From the NCBI GenBank assembly GCA_900556795.1, contig USQD01000013.1, positions 1-15,923 on the forward strand: 15,923 nt of DNA. Direction: 5' to 3'. Below the pieces are notes generated by a model. It ran no database searches. It saw nothing but the letters and a program-made list of their open reading frames with translations, and was not told the origin of the DNA. The stretch comes from an uncultured Prevotella sp. (lineage in GTDB: Bacteria; Bacteroidota; Bacteroidia; Bacteroidales; Bacteroidaceae). The position numbers and the translations under genes are program-made. Shown one piece after another: positions 1 to 5,768 of the stretch (position 1 is its first letter; each line of letters opens with the position of its first letter).

Positions 1-51
1 GCTGAAGAAAAATAATAAAGAACATATTAATAACTTAATACAGAATACATT

Positions 52-594
52 ATGAAGGAATTGAAAGGTACAAAGACAGAGAAGAACCTCCAGGAGGCTT
101 TCGCTGGTGAGTCACAGGCTCGTAACAAATACACATATTTTGCAAGTAAGGCTAAGAAGGACGGTTATGTTCAGATAGCCAACATCTTTGAGGAGACAGC
201 TGCCAACGAGAAGGAGCACGCTAAGTTGTGGTTCAAGTACCTGGAGGGCGGTGCTATCCAGGATACGGAGAAGAACCTGGAGGCTGCTGCCAATGGTGAG
301 CACGACGAGTGGACCGATATGTATCCACGCATGGCAAAGGAAGCTCACGAGGAAGGCTTCGAGGAGATTGCTGCCAAGTTTGAGATGGTGGCTGAAATCG
401 AGAAGCACCACGAGGAGCGTTATCGCAAACTCTTGAAGAACGTACAGGACAAGCTCGTCTTCTCTCGTGACGGCGACTGCATCTGGCAGTGCTCTAACTG
501 CGGACATATCGTAGTAGGCAAGCAGGCTCCAGAGGTTTGCCCAGTCTGCAACCACCCACAGAGCTACTTCCAGATTGAGGCTCAGAACTACTAA
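52..594 (+). CDS. rbr: Rubrerythrin (non-haem di-iron peroxidase)
   Basis: Rubrerythrins reduce hydrogen peroxide to water in the cytoplasm of anaerobes, taking electrons from NAD(P)H through a reductase and the protein's own rubredoxin domain. The 180-residue protein has the classical layout. A ferritin-like four-helix domain (about 1-135) carries E20 in GESQAR, the E53-x-x-H56 pair in ANEKEH, and the E117-x-x-H120 pair in EIEKHH; E86 and E97 are further candidate ligands. A C-terminal rubredoxin-like iron site has C147-x-x-C150 and C163-x-x-C166. The length fits the short rubrerythrin class. The ATG at 52 is preceded by an A/T-rich leader without a Shine-Dalgarno site, as is usual in Bacteroidota. 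The gene stands alone, faces the minus-strand cluster and ends at a strong terminator, so it is probably monocistronic. Its promoter lies left of the window or is not recognisable in the 51 bp shown. The family call is near certain; peroxide as the physiological substrate is inferred from the family. Confidence 0.96.
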   Translation: MKELKGTKTEKNLQEAFAGESQARNKYTYFASKAKKDGYVQIANIFEETAANEKEHAKLWFKYLEGGAIQDTEKNLEAAANGEHDEWTDMYPRMAKEAHEEGFEEIAAKFEMVAEIEKHHEERYRKLLKNVQDKLVFSRDGDCIWQCSNCGHIVVGKQAPEVCPVCNHPQSYFQIEAQNY

Positions 595-636
595 GATTCT
601 ATTGCAGGAATTTGAACGATAGGATAGGATTATAAC

Positions 637-678
637 ATAGAACCTATCATATAGAAGACTTCCTATAGAACCAGATAA
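637..678. repeat. Three degenerate 14-bp tandem units in the rbr 3' region
   Basis: Three consecutive 14-base units begin with ATAGAA at 637, 651 and 665. The first and third share the 8-mer ATAGAACC, and the second reads ATAGAAGACTTCCT. The repeats lie between the rbr stop codon and the terminator. A GATAGG/CCTATC inverted pair (618-623 with 643-648) overlaps the first unit. The exact spacing is seen directly; any function is unknown, and chance in A/T-rich DNA is possible. Confidence 0.45.
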
Positions 679-717
679 AAATCCCCTGATGCAATAAGAT
701 ATGCATCAGGGGATTTT
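678..717. terminator. Bidirectional intrinsic terminator between rbr and the nuclease gene
   Basis: A perfect 16-bp inverted repeat (678-693 with 702-717) encloses an 8-base loop. The stem has a CCCCTGATGCA core flanked by A/T runs. On the plus strand it is followed by a T-rich tract (TTTTCTTTTTT) and on the minus strand by TTTTATC. It lies 83 bp after the rbr stop and 5 bp after the nuclease stop, so it can end both converging transcripts. Confidence 0.9.
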
Positions 718-722
718 CTTTT

Positions 723-1511
723 TTACCACTGGTTGATATCGGCTTTTGCCTCTATCTTTTTCTCAACTTTATCATGAAGTTTGGAGAAGAAGTCGTAGCC
801 GGTGATACGCTCCACCTCATCTACCGAGTTGACAAAGTCTTTTTTCTGCAAGCCGGTAGCTCCCTGGTTGCGACAGATAAAACCGATGGCTTGCGGATTC
901 TTGCCAGTTCGGAGGATAACCTTGAAGAAAGCATCAGGCACCACCACCTTGTTCTTACCCAGTTTGCGATGCTGCTTATTCAGGAAAATCGGACCGCATA
1001 CGATATATACCTTACCGTATTTCTTTGCCCAGGTACGACACTGCTGTTCGATACTATTCCAGACGCCCGCATTCAAGGCATGGGTCTGGGGACACATATT
1101 GGTCATCAGGAAGCACTCGTCCATAGCCTTCTGATTCCACTTGTTATCGCCAGCCGGACAGAGATGACCTCTATCATAACCGCTGTTGTAGTAATCTGCC
1201 TTCATTCCCTTAGGTGATGGCATATCCATATCATCCTCAAAGTCGCCACGCTTCAACTTTCCTGAAGCATGAGCGCGGGTCAATGACCATGCCACCCAGT
1301 TAGGCTGACGGGTATCGTGATTATATGATACGGTATAGGCAAAACGCTTTCTGATGGTTTGCGATACCTTTTTCTTGGAAACGGGGATTTCTATCCCCGG
1401 TGCATCCCCCTGTGCTGCCGGCAACATAGAGGATGACAAGCCCAAAGTAGAGAGCAGAGCGATGACGCCAAGCAGCAGCCATCCTCTCAATTTCTTATTG
1501 AATTGAATCAT
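723..1511 (-). CDS. Exported DNA/RNA non-specific endonuclease (NUC1/Serratia nuclease family)
   Basis: This is a 262-residue metal-dependent endonuclease of the beta-beta-alpha-metal fold that should cleave both DNA and RNA outside the cytoplasm. The catalytic DRGH motif is at 113-116, with H116 as predicted general base. The downstream magnesium-binding Asn is N147 (in HALNAGVW), followed eight residues later by E155, the same spacing as N119 and E127 in Serratia nuclease. An N-terminal signal peptide is clear: basic residues at 6-9, a hydrophobic core at about 11-25, and a likely cleavage site near 33. There is no lipobox cysteine and no obvious type IX C-terminal sorting domain, so a periplasmic or Sec-released location is likely. 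Cysteines at 118, 133 and 140 could form disulfides. It is the last gene of the minus-strand cluster, 37 bp after mutY, and runs directly into a terminator. Roles in nucleic acid scavenging or breakdown of extracellular DNA are plausible but inferred. Confidence 0.92.
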   Translation of the reverse strand: MIQFNKKLRGWLLLGVIALLSTLGLSSSMLPAAQGDAPGIEIPVSKKKVSQTIRKRFAYTVSYNHDTRQPNWVAWSLTRAHASGKLKRGDFEDDMDMPSPKGMKADYYNSGYDRGHLCPAGDNKWNQKAMDECFLMTNMCPQTHALNAGVWNSIEQQCRTWAKKYGKVYIVCGPIFLNKQHRKLGKNKVVVPDAFFKVILRTGKNPQAIGFICRNQGATGLQKKDFVNSVDEVERITGYDFFSKLHDKVEKKIEAKADINQW

Positions 1512-1548
1512 CTTTAATTCTATATGAAGAGATTATTATGTATTTATC

Positions 1549-2598
1549 CTATTCTGCTGGATTAATCTTTTCCAACATGATTTCTATCAGTCTCGGAACC
1601 CCATAGTCTTCTATCTCACTTTCCTTGATCCAGATGTAGTCATCTGGGAGTTGAGGACGGCAGTCAGTTTCCAGGAGATAGAAATCAGCAAGAAGGATGC
1701 GATGAGTCAGAACGTGCTTGACATCTTTAGCCAATAATATCGGATTCTTCACGAAAGAAGGCAGTTCCTTGACATCCGAAACATTATAAGGCTCCCATAA
1801 TCCTTGCCAGATATCGCCTTCGCCACGTCGATGGATGGCAACCATCGGTTCTGGAATTCCTGAACCATCCGCCACCGAAGATTTACACCTTATATATATA
1901 TAGGAGAGATGGCGGGTCTTCACCTTTACGGTCTTGTTCTTGACAGGCAGTTCCTCCACCCTGCCACAACGCAAAGCCTCGCAGGTTTCGGCAAGCGGAC
2001 AGAGCAGGCACTTCGGAGACTGTGGAGTGCATTGGATAGCACCGAAGTCCATCATTCCCTGATTATAGGATGCCGCATCGGATGCAGGCAAGAGCGATTG
2101 CGCCAAAGCAGCAAACTCTTTTTTCCCCTGAGTTGAATTGATAGGCGTATCAATACCGAAGTAGCGGGAAAGAACCCGATATACATTACCATCAACCACA
2201 GCTGCCGGAATATCGAAAGCGAAAGAGCCGATGGCAGCAGCGGTATAATCGCCTACTCCCTTCAGGGATTTGATGCCGTCAAGGGTGTTGGGGAAAGAAC
2301 CGAGAGCCACAATCTGCTTGGCAGCAGCATGAAGATTGCGGGCACGGGAATAATACCCCAAACCCTGCCAGAGTTTCAAGACATCATCCTCGCTGGCTGC
2401 AGCCAGGTCTTCTACCTTGGGATAGGTTTGCATGAACCGTTCCCAATATTCCCAACCTTGGACTATGCGGGTTTGCTGAAGGATGATTTCGCTCAGCCAG
2501 ATGGCATAGGGATCCTTGGTTTCGCGCCAAGGCAAATCCCTGCCGTTTTCACGAAACCAACGGAGTATTTCTGTTGAAAAAAAAGAGTTATTGATCAT
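1549..2598 (-). CDS. mutY: A/G-specific adenine DNA glycosylase MutY
   Basis: MutY removes adenine mispaired with 8-oxoguanine and so prevents G:C to T:A transversions after oxidative damage. The 349-residue protein carries the full family signature: catalytic E37 in LSEIILQQT, a helix-hairpin-helix with the LKGVGDYTAAAIG motif at 112-124, and catalytic D136 in VVDGNVYRV. A [4Fe-4S] cluster motif follows as C190-x6-C197-x2-C200-x5-C206. A C-terminal NUDIX-like domain (about 225-349) contains the 8-oxoG-sensing loop as L297-T298-H299, matching the FSH-type motif of other MutY proteins. It lies 17 bp after the MscS gene and 37 bp before the nuclease gene, probably in the same transcript. Two simple repeats lie inside the frame: eight T residues over codons 5-8 and (TA)6 over codons 233-236. 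A slip in the first would destroy the protein, because the next in-frame ATG is at codon 56, after the catalytic Glu. Confidence 0.97.
   Translation of the reverse strand: MINNSFFSTEILRWFRENGRDLPWRETKDPYAIWLSEIILQQTRIVQGWEYWERFMQTYPKVEDLAAASEDDVLKLWQGLGYYSRARNLHAAAKQIVALGSFPNTLDGIKSLKGVGDYTAAAIGSFAFDIPAAVVDGNVYRVLSRYFGIDTPINSTQGKKEFAALAQSLLPASDAASYNQGMMDFGAIQCTPQSPKCLLCPLAETCEALRCGRVEELPVKNKTVKVKTRHLSYIYIRCKSSVADGSGIPEPMVAIHRRGEGDIWQGLWEPYNVSDVKELPSFVKNPILLAKDVKHVLTHRILLADFYLLETDCRPQLPDDYIWIKESEIEDYGVPRLIEIMLEKINPAE
1891..1902. repeat. (TA)6 dinucleotide repeat within mutY
   Basis: Six uninterrupted TA units lie inside mutY and encode Tyr-Ile-Tyr-Ile at residues 233-236 through TAT and ATA codons. 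Gain or loss of one unit would shift the frame at the start of the NUDIX-like domain while leaving the catalytic and iron-sulfur domains intact. The repeat is seen directly; instability is inferred. Confidence 0.85.
2577..2584. repeat. Eight-base homopolymer near the start of mutY
   Basis: A run of eight A residues on the plus strand (T8 in the coding strand) covers the end of codon 5, codons 6 and 7 (Phe-Phe) and the first base of codon 8 of mutY. Single-base slippage would frameshift the gene almost at its start. Eight is a length at which slippage begins to matter in many bacteria, but no variation can be seen from one sequence. Confidence 0.85.
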
Positions 2599-2615
2599 TA
2601 TTATGCTTTTCTTCC

Positions 2616-3869
2616 CTACTGCTCCGGATATTGCTCGTAAATCTTCAGGCCGAATTCATTGGCAAGCGCATAGGCATGTTCCATGATATCGGCGAGGATA
2701 TGCTCGTAATTGACCCAAACCTTATCCTTGATGAAGAAATAAAATTCGATAGGAAGACCACACTGGGTAGCTTCCATGTGACGAACCATCAAGGTAAGTT
2801 CCGTATTCACCTCAGGGCGCTGACGCAGATATTTCTCCATAAACCTGCGATAAAGCTGAAGATTGGTTGGAGCCAGGGCAGCAGGATTCTTCAAATCCTC
2901 TATATCCTTTCCCGCCTCTATATCCTTTTCTATCGCCTTCTGAAGAGATTCCTTCAACTTAAAGGAATCCTCTGTGGCGAAATGCTTGGCAAGCAAGGTC
3001 TGCTTCAAAGTCTCATCTACCAACCGGATGCTGCGGAAATCGAAATAAACAATTCGCTTTACTCTTCTTCCCCCACTCTTCTGCATACCAATCCAGTTCT
3101 GGAACGAACCATTCACCAGGGTAGCTGGCGAAATGGTAACGATGGTATTATCAAAATTACGCACCTTTACGGTAGTAAGCGACATATCCTCCACAATACC
3201 ATTGGCATCCACCGACTTCACGGTAATCCAGTCGCCCTTGTGCAGCATATCATTACTGGTGAGTCGCACACCGGCAGCCAGACCGAGGATGGTATCCTTG
3301 AACACCAACATCAAGACAGCAGAAGTAGCACCCAAGCCGGCAAACAAGGTCATCGGACTCTTACCCAGCAAAATAGCAACCACAACCACTCCAGCCACAA
3401 AGAGCATCAACACTCGAAGTACGCCGCAGAAGGTATGGAAATACTGCTGAGCCGAAGAACGGCGCTCATCCCCATTCTCCAATCCCTTGAAAGAACCGAT
3501 GAAAACCAAAGCCGTACGTACCGACATCACTACGATATAGATACCCGTAGCACGCTCCAGAATCTCCTTGAATATCGGATATTCCAGATAGATAAGCGGC
3601 ATGAGCGACCAGATAACTACGGCGGGAACGATATGGCAGGCAGAAGTAAGCACCTTCTTGTTGAAAAGCACATCATCCCAAGACGCCTCCGTCTTCTCCG
3701 TTATCTTGGATATCAACGGAACCAATATCTTCCGACATAGGAAATCGCTCAGCATCGCCAGCAAGATAGCGGTGACGGTAAGCAAAATATGACGAAGCAT
3801 AGGCACATAATCACCTGTGACACCTGCCCATGCTATCATTTCATCTACAAACTTACGAATTTCTTCCAT
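2616..3869 (-). CDS. MscS-family mechanosensitive channel, YbdG type
   Basis: This is a 417-residue inner-membrane channel expected to open under membrane tension and release solutes on osmotic downshift. The length and the C-terminal signature KRIVYFDFRSIRLV resemble the E. coli YbdG branch (415 residues) more than the shorter MscS. Hydrophobic segments lie at about 24-52, 76-95, 104-126 and 148-169. The pore-lining helix at about 172-200 contains the Gly/Ala-rich FAGLGATSAVLMLVFKDTI stretch and LGLAAGVRL. The MscS beta domain covers about 201-260 (GDWITV, ending in VNGSFQNW), followed by an alpha/beta C-terminal vestibule to about 410. It lies 22 bp after the dacB stop and 17 bp before mutY, so co-transcription is likely. 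Its presence next to a peptidoglycan hydrolase suggests a shared envelope theme. The family is secure; YbdG orthology and gating tension are inferred. Confidence 0.93.
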   Translation of the reverse strand: MEEIRKFVDEMIAWAGVTGDYVPMLRHILLTVTAILLAMLSDFLCRKILVPLISKITEKTEASWDDVLFNKKVLTSACHIVPAVVIWSLMPLIYLEYPIFKEILERATGIYIVVMSVRTALVFIGSFKGLENGDERRSSAQQYFHTFCGVLRVLMLFVAGVVVVAILLGKSPMTLFAGLGATSAVLMLVFKDTILGLAAGVRLTSNDMLHKGDWITVKSVDANGIVEDMSLTTVKVRNFDNTIVTISPATLVNGSFQNWIGMQKSGGRRVKRIVYFDFRSIRLVDETLKQTLLAKHFATEDSFKLKESLQKAIEKDIEAGKDIEDLKNPAALAPTNLQLYRRFMEKYLRQRPEVNTELTLMVRHMEATQCGLPIEFYFFIKDKVWVNYEHILADIMEHAYALANEFGLKIYEQYPEQ

Positions 3870-3891
3870 AAACTATTAAGTCTTAACTAAA

Positions 3892-5169
3892 TTACGGTTG
3901 ACAGAGCAAGGTACAAACCTTATCTGCAAAATTACGGGCATTATTGCCATGCATGATACCATTATTAATAATGGCAAAGCAAAGTTCATGACCATTGGCA
4001 GCCTTGCAATATCCAGCCAGTGAGATGATACCCGTCAAAGTACCGGTCTTTGCCCTTACATTACCATGAGTAAAACTATTCTTCATTCGCCTCTTCAACG
4101 TGCCATCCACTCCACCGATAGGCAGTGACTGCATCAAATGCTCCTTGATATTATCATTCTTATAAGCATAACGCAGCAACTTGACCTCCAGTTCTGCACT
4201 CAGATAATTATATAAGGACAACCCGGAACCATCAGCCAATTTATAACGGGATGGATCGAGTCCTATTTTCCTGATCAACTGCCGTTCCACATTTCTGGCA
4301 CTCTTGGCACTGGCAGGCCGATTACCAGTAGAGGCAGCAATCTGATAGTACATACTCTCGGCATAGAGATTATCACTGTCTTTCATCATCTTATGCAGTA
4401 CCTGATCCATTGTATGGAAACGGGTACAGATGGTAAAAGCATTAGCCGGACAAGGTTTGATGGTAGAATACATCCCTTCAAAGAGAATACCAACATCCTT
4501 TAACTTAGCCAGAAATCTATCCATAAAGATGTCTTTACGGGCGAATACCAAAGGCGACAACACCGGATTGTCATCATCCCAGCACCATCCTTCGCCCAAC
4601 AGATCAGCATCCTTCATAGAACGGTCTGCATAAATGCTGCCACGGATGGTGTCGATGCCCATCTCCTTCAACCCATTGGCAAAGGCTGCCATATCATCGC
4701 TGTTAAAACGGGGATCCATGCCACCGATACAATAAACATCGCCGGTTAAGACTCCATTTTCTATGGTTCCAGTATACTTGAGAGTCGTCTTAAACTGGTA
4801 AGAACCGCCCAATTTATCCAATGCCGTAATAGCAGTCAGGAGCTTCATTGTACTAGCCGGGCGCATCAGCTGTCGCTCATTTCTCTTGTAGATACAGGAA
4901 TCGGCCTCCAGGTCCCATACCATCAATCCCACCTGCGATGTCTCGAACATCTTACTCTCCAGGAGTTTGTCCAGACCAACCTGAGCCGAGACAGGCCAAG
5001 GCAACTTCTGGGTATCAGTAGCCAGGGAGTCAATCAAGGTAGAATCAGCCAATTCTGTCTCGTCCTGCGATTCTACCACCTCGTCATCATTCACATCTTG
5101 AGCCTGCATTGGCAATGCAACAACCATCGCCATCATCAGGCTCAACATCATATATTTAATCTTTTCCAT
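3892..5169 (-). CDS. dacB: D-alanyl-D-alanine carboxypeptidase/endopeptidase, PBP4 type (peptidase S13)
   Basis: This is a penicillin-binding serine peptidase that trims the terminal D-Ala of peptidoglycan stem peptides and can cut D-Ala cross-links in the periplasm. All three active-site motifs are present: S106-T-M-K109 (nucleophile and base), S265-D-N267, and K374-T-G376. The segment between the first two motifs, with about 155 residues, fits the inserted domains of the S13 family. I place the start at the ATG at 5169, giving 425 residues. From there the protein begins with a clean signal peptide (KIK, hydrophobic 7-19, cleavage near A23). The frame is open further upstream to 5286, but that would overlap the preceding gene and put 39 charged residues before the signal peptide. 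An acidic linker (about 25-52) separates signal peptide and enzyme. It lies 28 bp after the upstream small gene and 22 bp before the channel gene. Confidence 0.95.
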   Translation of the reverse strand: MEKIKYMMLSLMMAMVVALPMQAQDVNDDEVVESQDETELADSTLIDSLATDTQKLPWPVSAQVGLDKLLESKMFETSQVGLMVWDLEADSCIYKRNERQLMRPASTMKLLTAITALDKLGGSYQFKTTLKYTGTIENGVLTGDVYCIGGMDPRFNSDDMAAFANGLKEMGIDTIRGSIYADRSMKDADLLGEGWCWDDDNPVLSPLVFARKDIFMDRFLAKLKDVGILFEGMYSTIKPCPANAFTICTRFHTMDQVLHKMMKDSDNLYAESMYYQIAASTGNRPASAKSARNVERQLIRKIGLDPSRYKLADGSGLSLYNYLSAELEVKLLRYAYKNDNIKEHLMQSLPIGGVDGTLKRRMKNSFTHGNVRAKTGTLTGIISLAGYCKAANGHELCFAIINNGIMHGNNARNFADKVCTLLCQP

Positions 5170-5212
5170 CACAATTGAATTCTTCACTCTTCGTTCCTCA
5201 TTCTTCACTTCT
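5170..5212 (-). repeat. Imperfect AGTGAAGAAT direct repeat at the dacB leader
   Basis: Read on the minus strand, the junction between the small membrane gene and dacB contains two near-copies of an AGTGAAGAAT motif, one ending the upstream gene (Ser-Glu-Glu-stop) and one just before the dacB ATG, separated by GAGGAACGAAG. The first copy therefore supplies the last codons and stop of the upstream gene. Similar purine-rich GTGAAGAAT strings are, as I recall, common between genes in Prevotella and Bacteroides genomes; that comparison is from memory. Confidence 0.5.
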
Positions 5213-5617
5213 TTGTCGTTTCTTAATTTCTTTCTCAAAAGCCTCTTCATTATCAGGCTGAACGGCCACCATGTTCTTATGACCATATTCTATCACTACA
5301 CACCTGTCCAGTCCCATAAAAGTCTTCACCGGATGCACATCTATGATGTCGCAGACCGGTACATTCTTGTTGGACGAGAACCTTCCTTCGTTGATGATCA
5401 GATACTCCATCTCATCATCCCGGTCGATAGGTTTTACCTTCTTAAAGGTATAAGTAGTATTCAGAATACGCTCTATCATGCCCACGATGACAATGGCCAG
5501 GAAGATGCCGATAATCGCCATCTTCACCCAGAAGAAATAGCCAGCCAAAAATGCAAAGACAGCCACACCCAAACGGGCTGTCAATGTAAAGCGTTTATGA
5601 AAAGTTCTATCTGCCAT
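5198..5617 (-). CDS. Small two-helix membrane protein with a bacterial PH-like domain, function unknown
   Basis: I do not recognise a named gene. The 139-residue product begins with a basic stretch (HKRF), followed by two adjacent transmembrane helices at about 13-30 and 32-48 that form a hairpin. A cytoplasmic domain (about 52-135) follows with the beta-strand rhythm of bacterial PH-like domains: an EYLIINEGRF strand-turn, a VCDIIDVHPVK stretch like the 'IPLxDIxxV' segment of such domains, a VVIEYG strand, a VAVQPDNEEAFEKEI ending where a Pro-x-(D/N) turn leads into the final helix. The tail is charged. It is the first gene of the minus-strand cluster, 28 bp before dacB, and starts about 54 nt from a promoter-like -7 element. 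The last three codons and stop lie in a short repeat, so the tail may be poorly conserved. A scaffold or membrane-sensing role linked to the PBP4 or the channel is speculation. Confidence 0.8.
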   Translation of the reverse strand: MADRTFHKRFTLTARLGVAVFAFLAGYFFWVKMAIIGIFLAIVIVGMIERILNTTYTFKKVKPIDRDDEMEYLIINEGRFSSNKNVPVCDIIDVHPVKTFMGLDRCVVIEYGHKNMVAVQPDNEEAFEKEIKKRQRSEE

Positions 5618-5641
5618 ATCTTGTTAATATTTGTCATTTTG

Positions 5642-5658
5642 ATAGTCTTAAAGACTAT
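5642..5658. promoter_or_regulatory. 17-bp palindrome in the leader of the minus-strand cluster
   Basis: ATAGTCTT and AAGACTAT form perfect 8-bp arms around a single A. The palindrome lies between the putative -7 element (5678-5685) and the start codon at 5617, inside the expected 5' leader. As DNA it resembles a dimeric-regulator operator; as RNA it could fold into a 7-bp hairpin with a TAA loop. No regulator is identified. Confidence 0.5.
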
Positions 5659-5677
5659 ATTACCATAAATTTCGGTG

Positions 5678-5685
5678 CAAAATTA
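5678..5685 (-). promoter_or_regulatory. Putative Bacteroidota -7 promoter element for the PH-dacB-mscS-mutY-nuclease cluster
   Basis: On the minus strand the octamer TAATTTTG matches the Bacteroidota primary-sigma -7 consensus TAnnTTTG and is followed by CACC. It predicts transcription starting near 5671 and a leader of about 54 nt. No convincing -33 TTTG box is visible upstream. Confidence 0.6.
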
Positions 5686-5728
5686 CAAAAAATCCGCCTT
5701 TTATTACTCATTATTAAAGAGAAATTAG

Positions 5729-5736
5729 TACTTTTG
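5729..5736 (+). promoter_or_regulatory. Putative Bacteroidota -7 promoter element for nadB
   Basis: TACTTTTG matches TAnnTTTG and is followed by CAAAC. It predicts a start near 5743 and a leader of roughly 25 nt before the nadB ATG. The -33 position has only T-rich sequence, so the site rests on the -7 match. It is 43 bp from the opposing -7 element, so the two promoters are back to back. Confidence 0.6.
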
Positions 5737-5768
5737 CAAACAATTAAGCATTATTAGAATAAACTCAC

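Noticed and set aside
595..722. A possible small RNA gene between rbr and the nuclease
   Set aside because: The only strong structure is the terminator, and no promoter-like element precedes it. A processed 3' RNA from rbr cannot be excluded but is not supported.
723..1511. The nuclease as a secreted toxin with an immunity partner
   Set aside because: The protein has only a signal peptide plus a full-length NUC1 domain, with no delivery domain, and no small immunity-like gene follows it before the terminator.
2631..3740. A 369-codon open frame on the plus strand opposite the MscS gene
   Set aside because: It is wholly antisense to a clear channel gene, its product is rich in His, Gln and Thr with no recognisable motif, and it lacks a promoter-like element. 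It is a by-product of codon use on the other strand.
5170..5286. A 39-residue N-terminal extension of dacB
   Set aside because: It would overlap the upstream gene by 89 bp and place charged residues from the short repeat before a complete signal peptide. The ATG at 5169 explains the sequence better.
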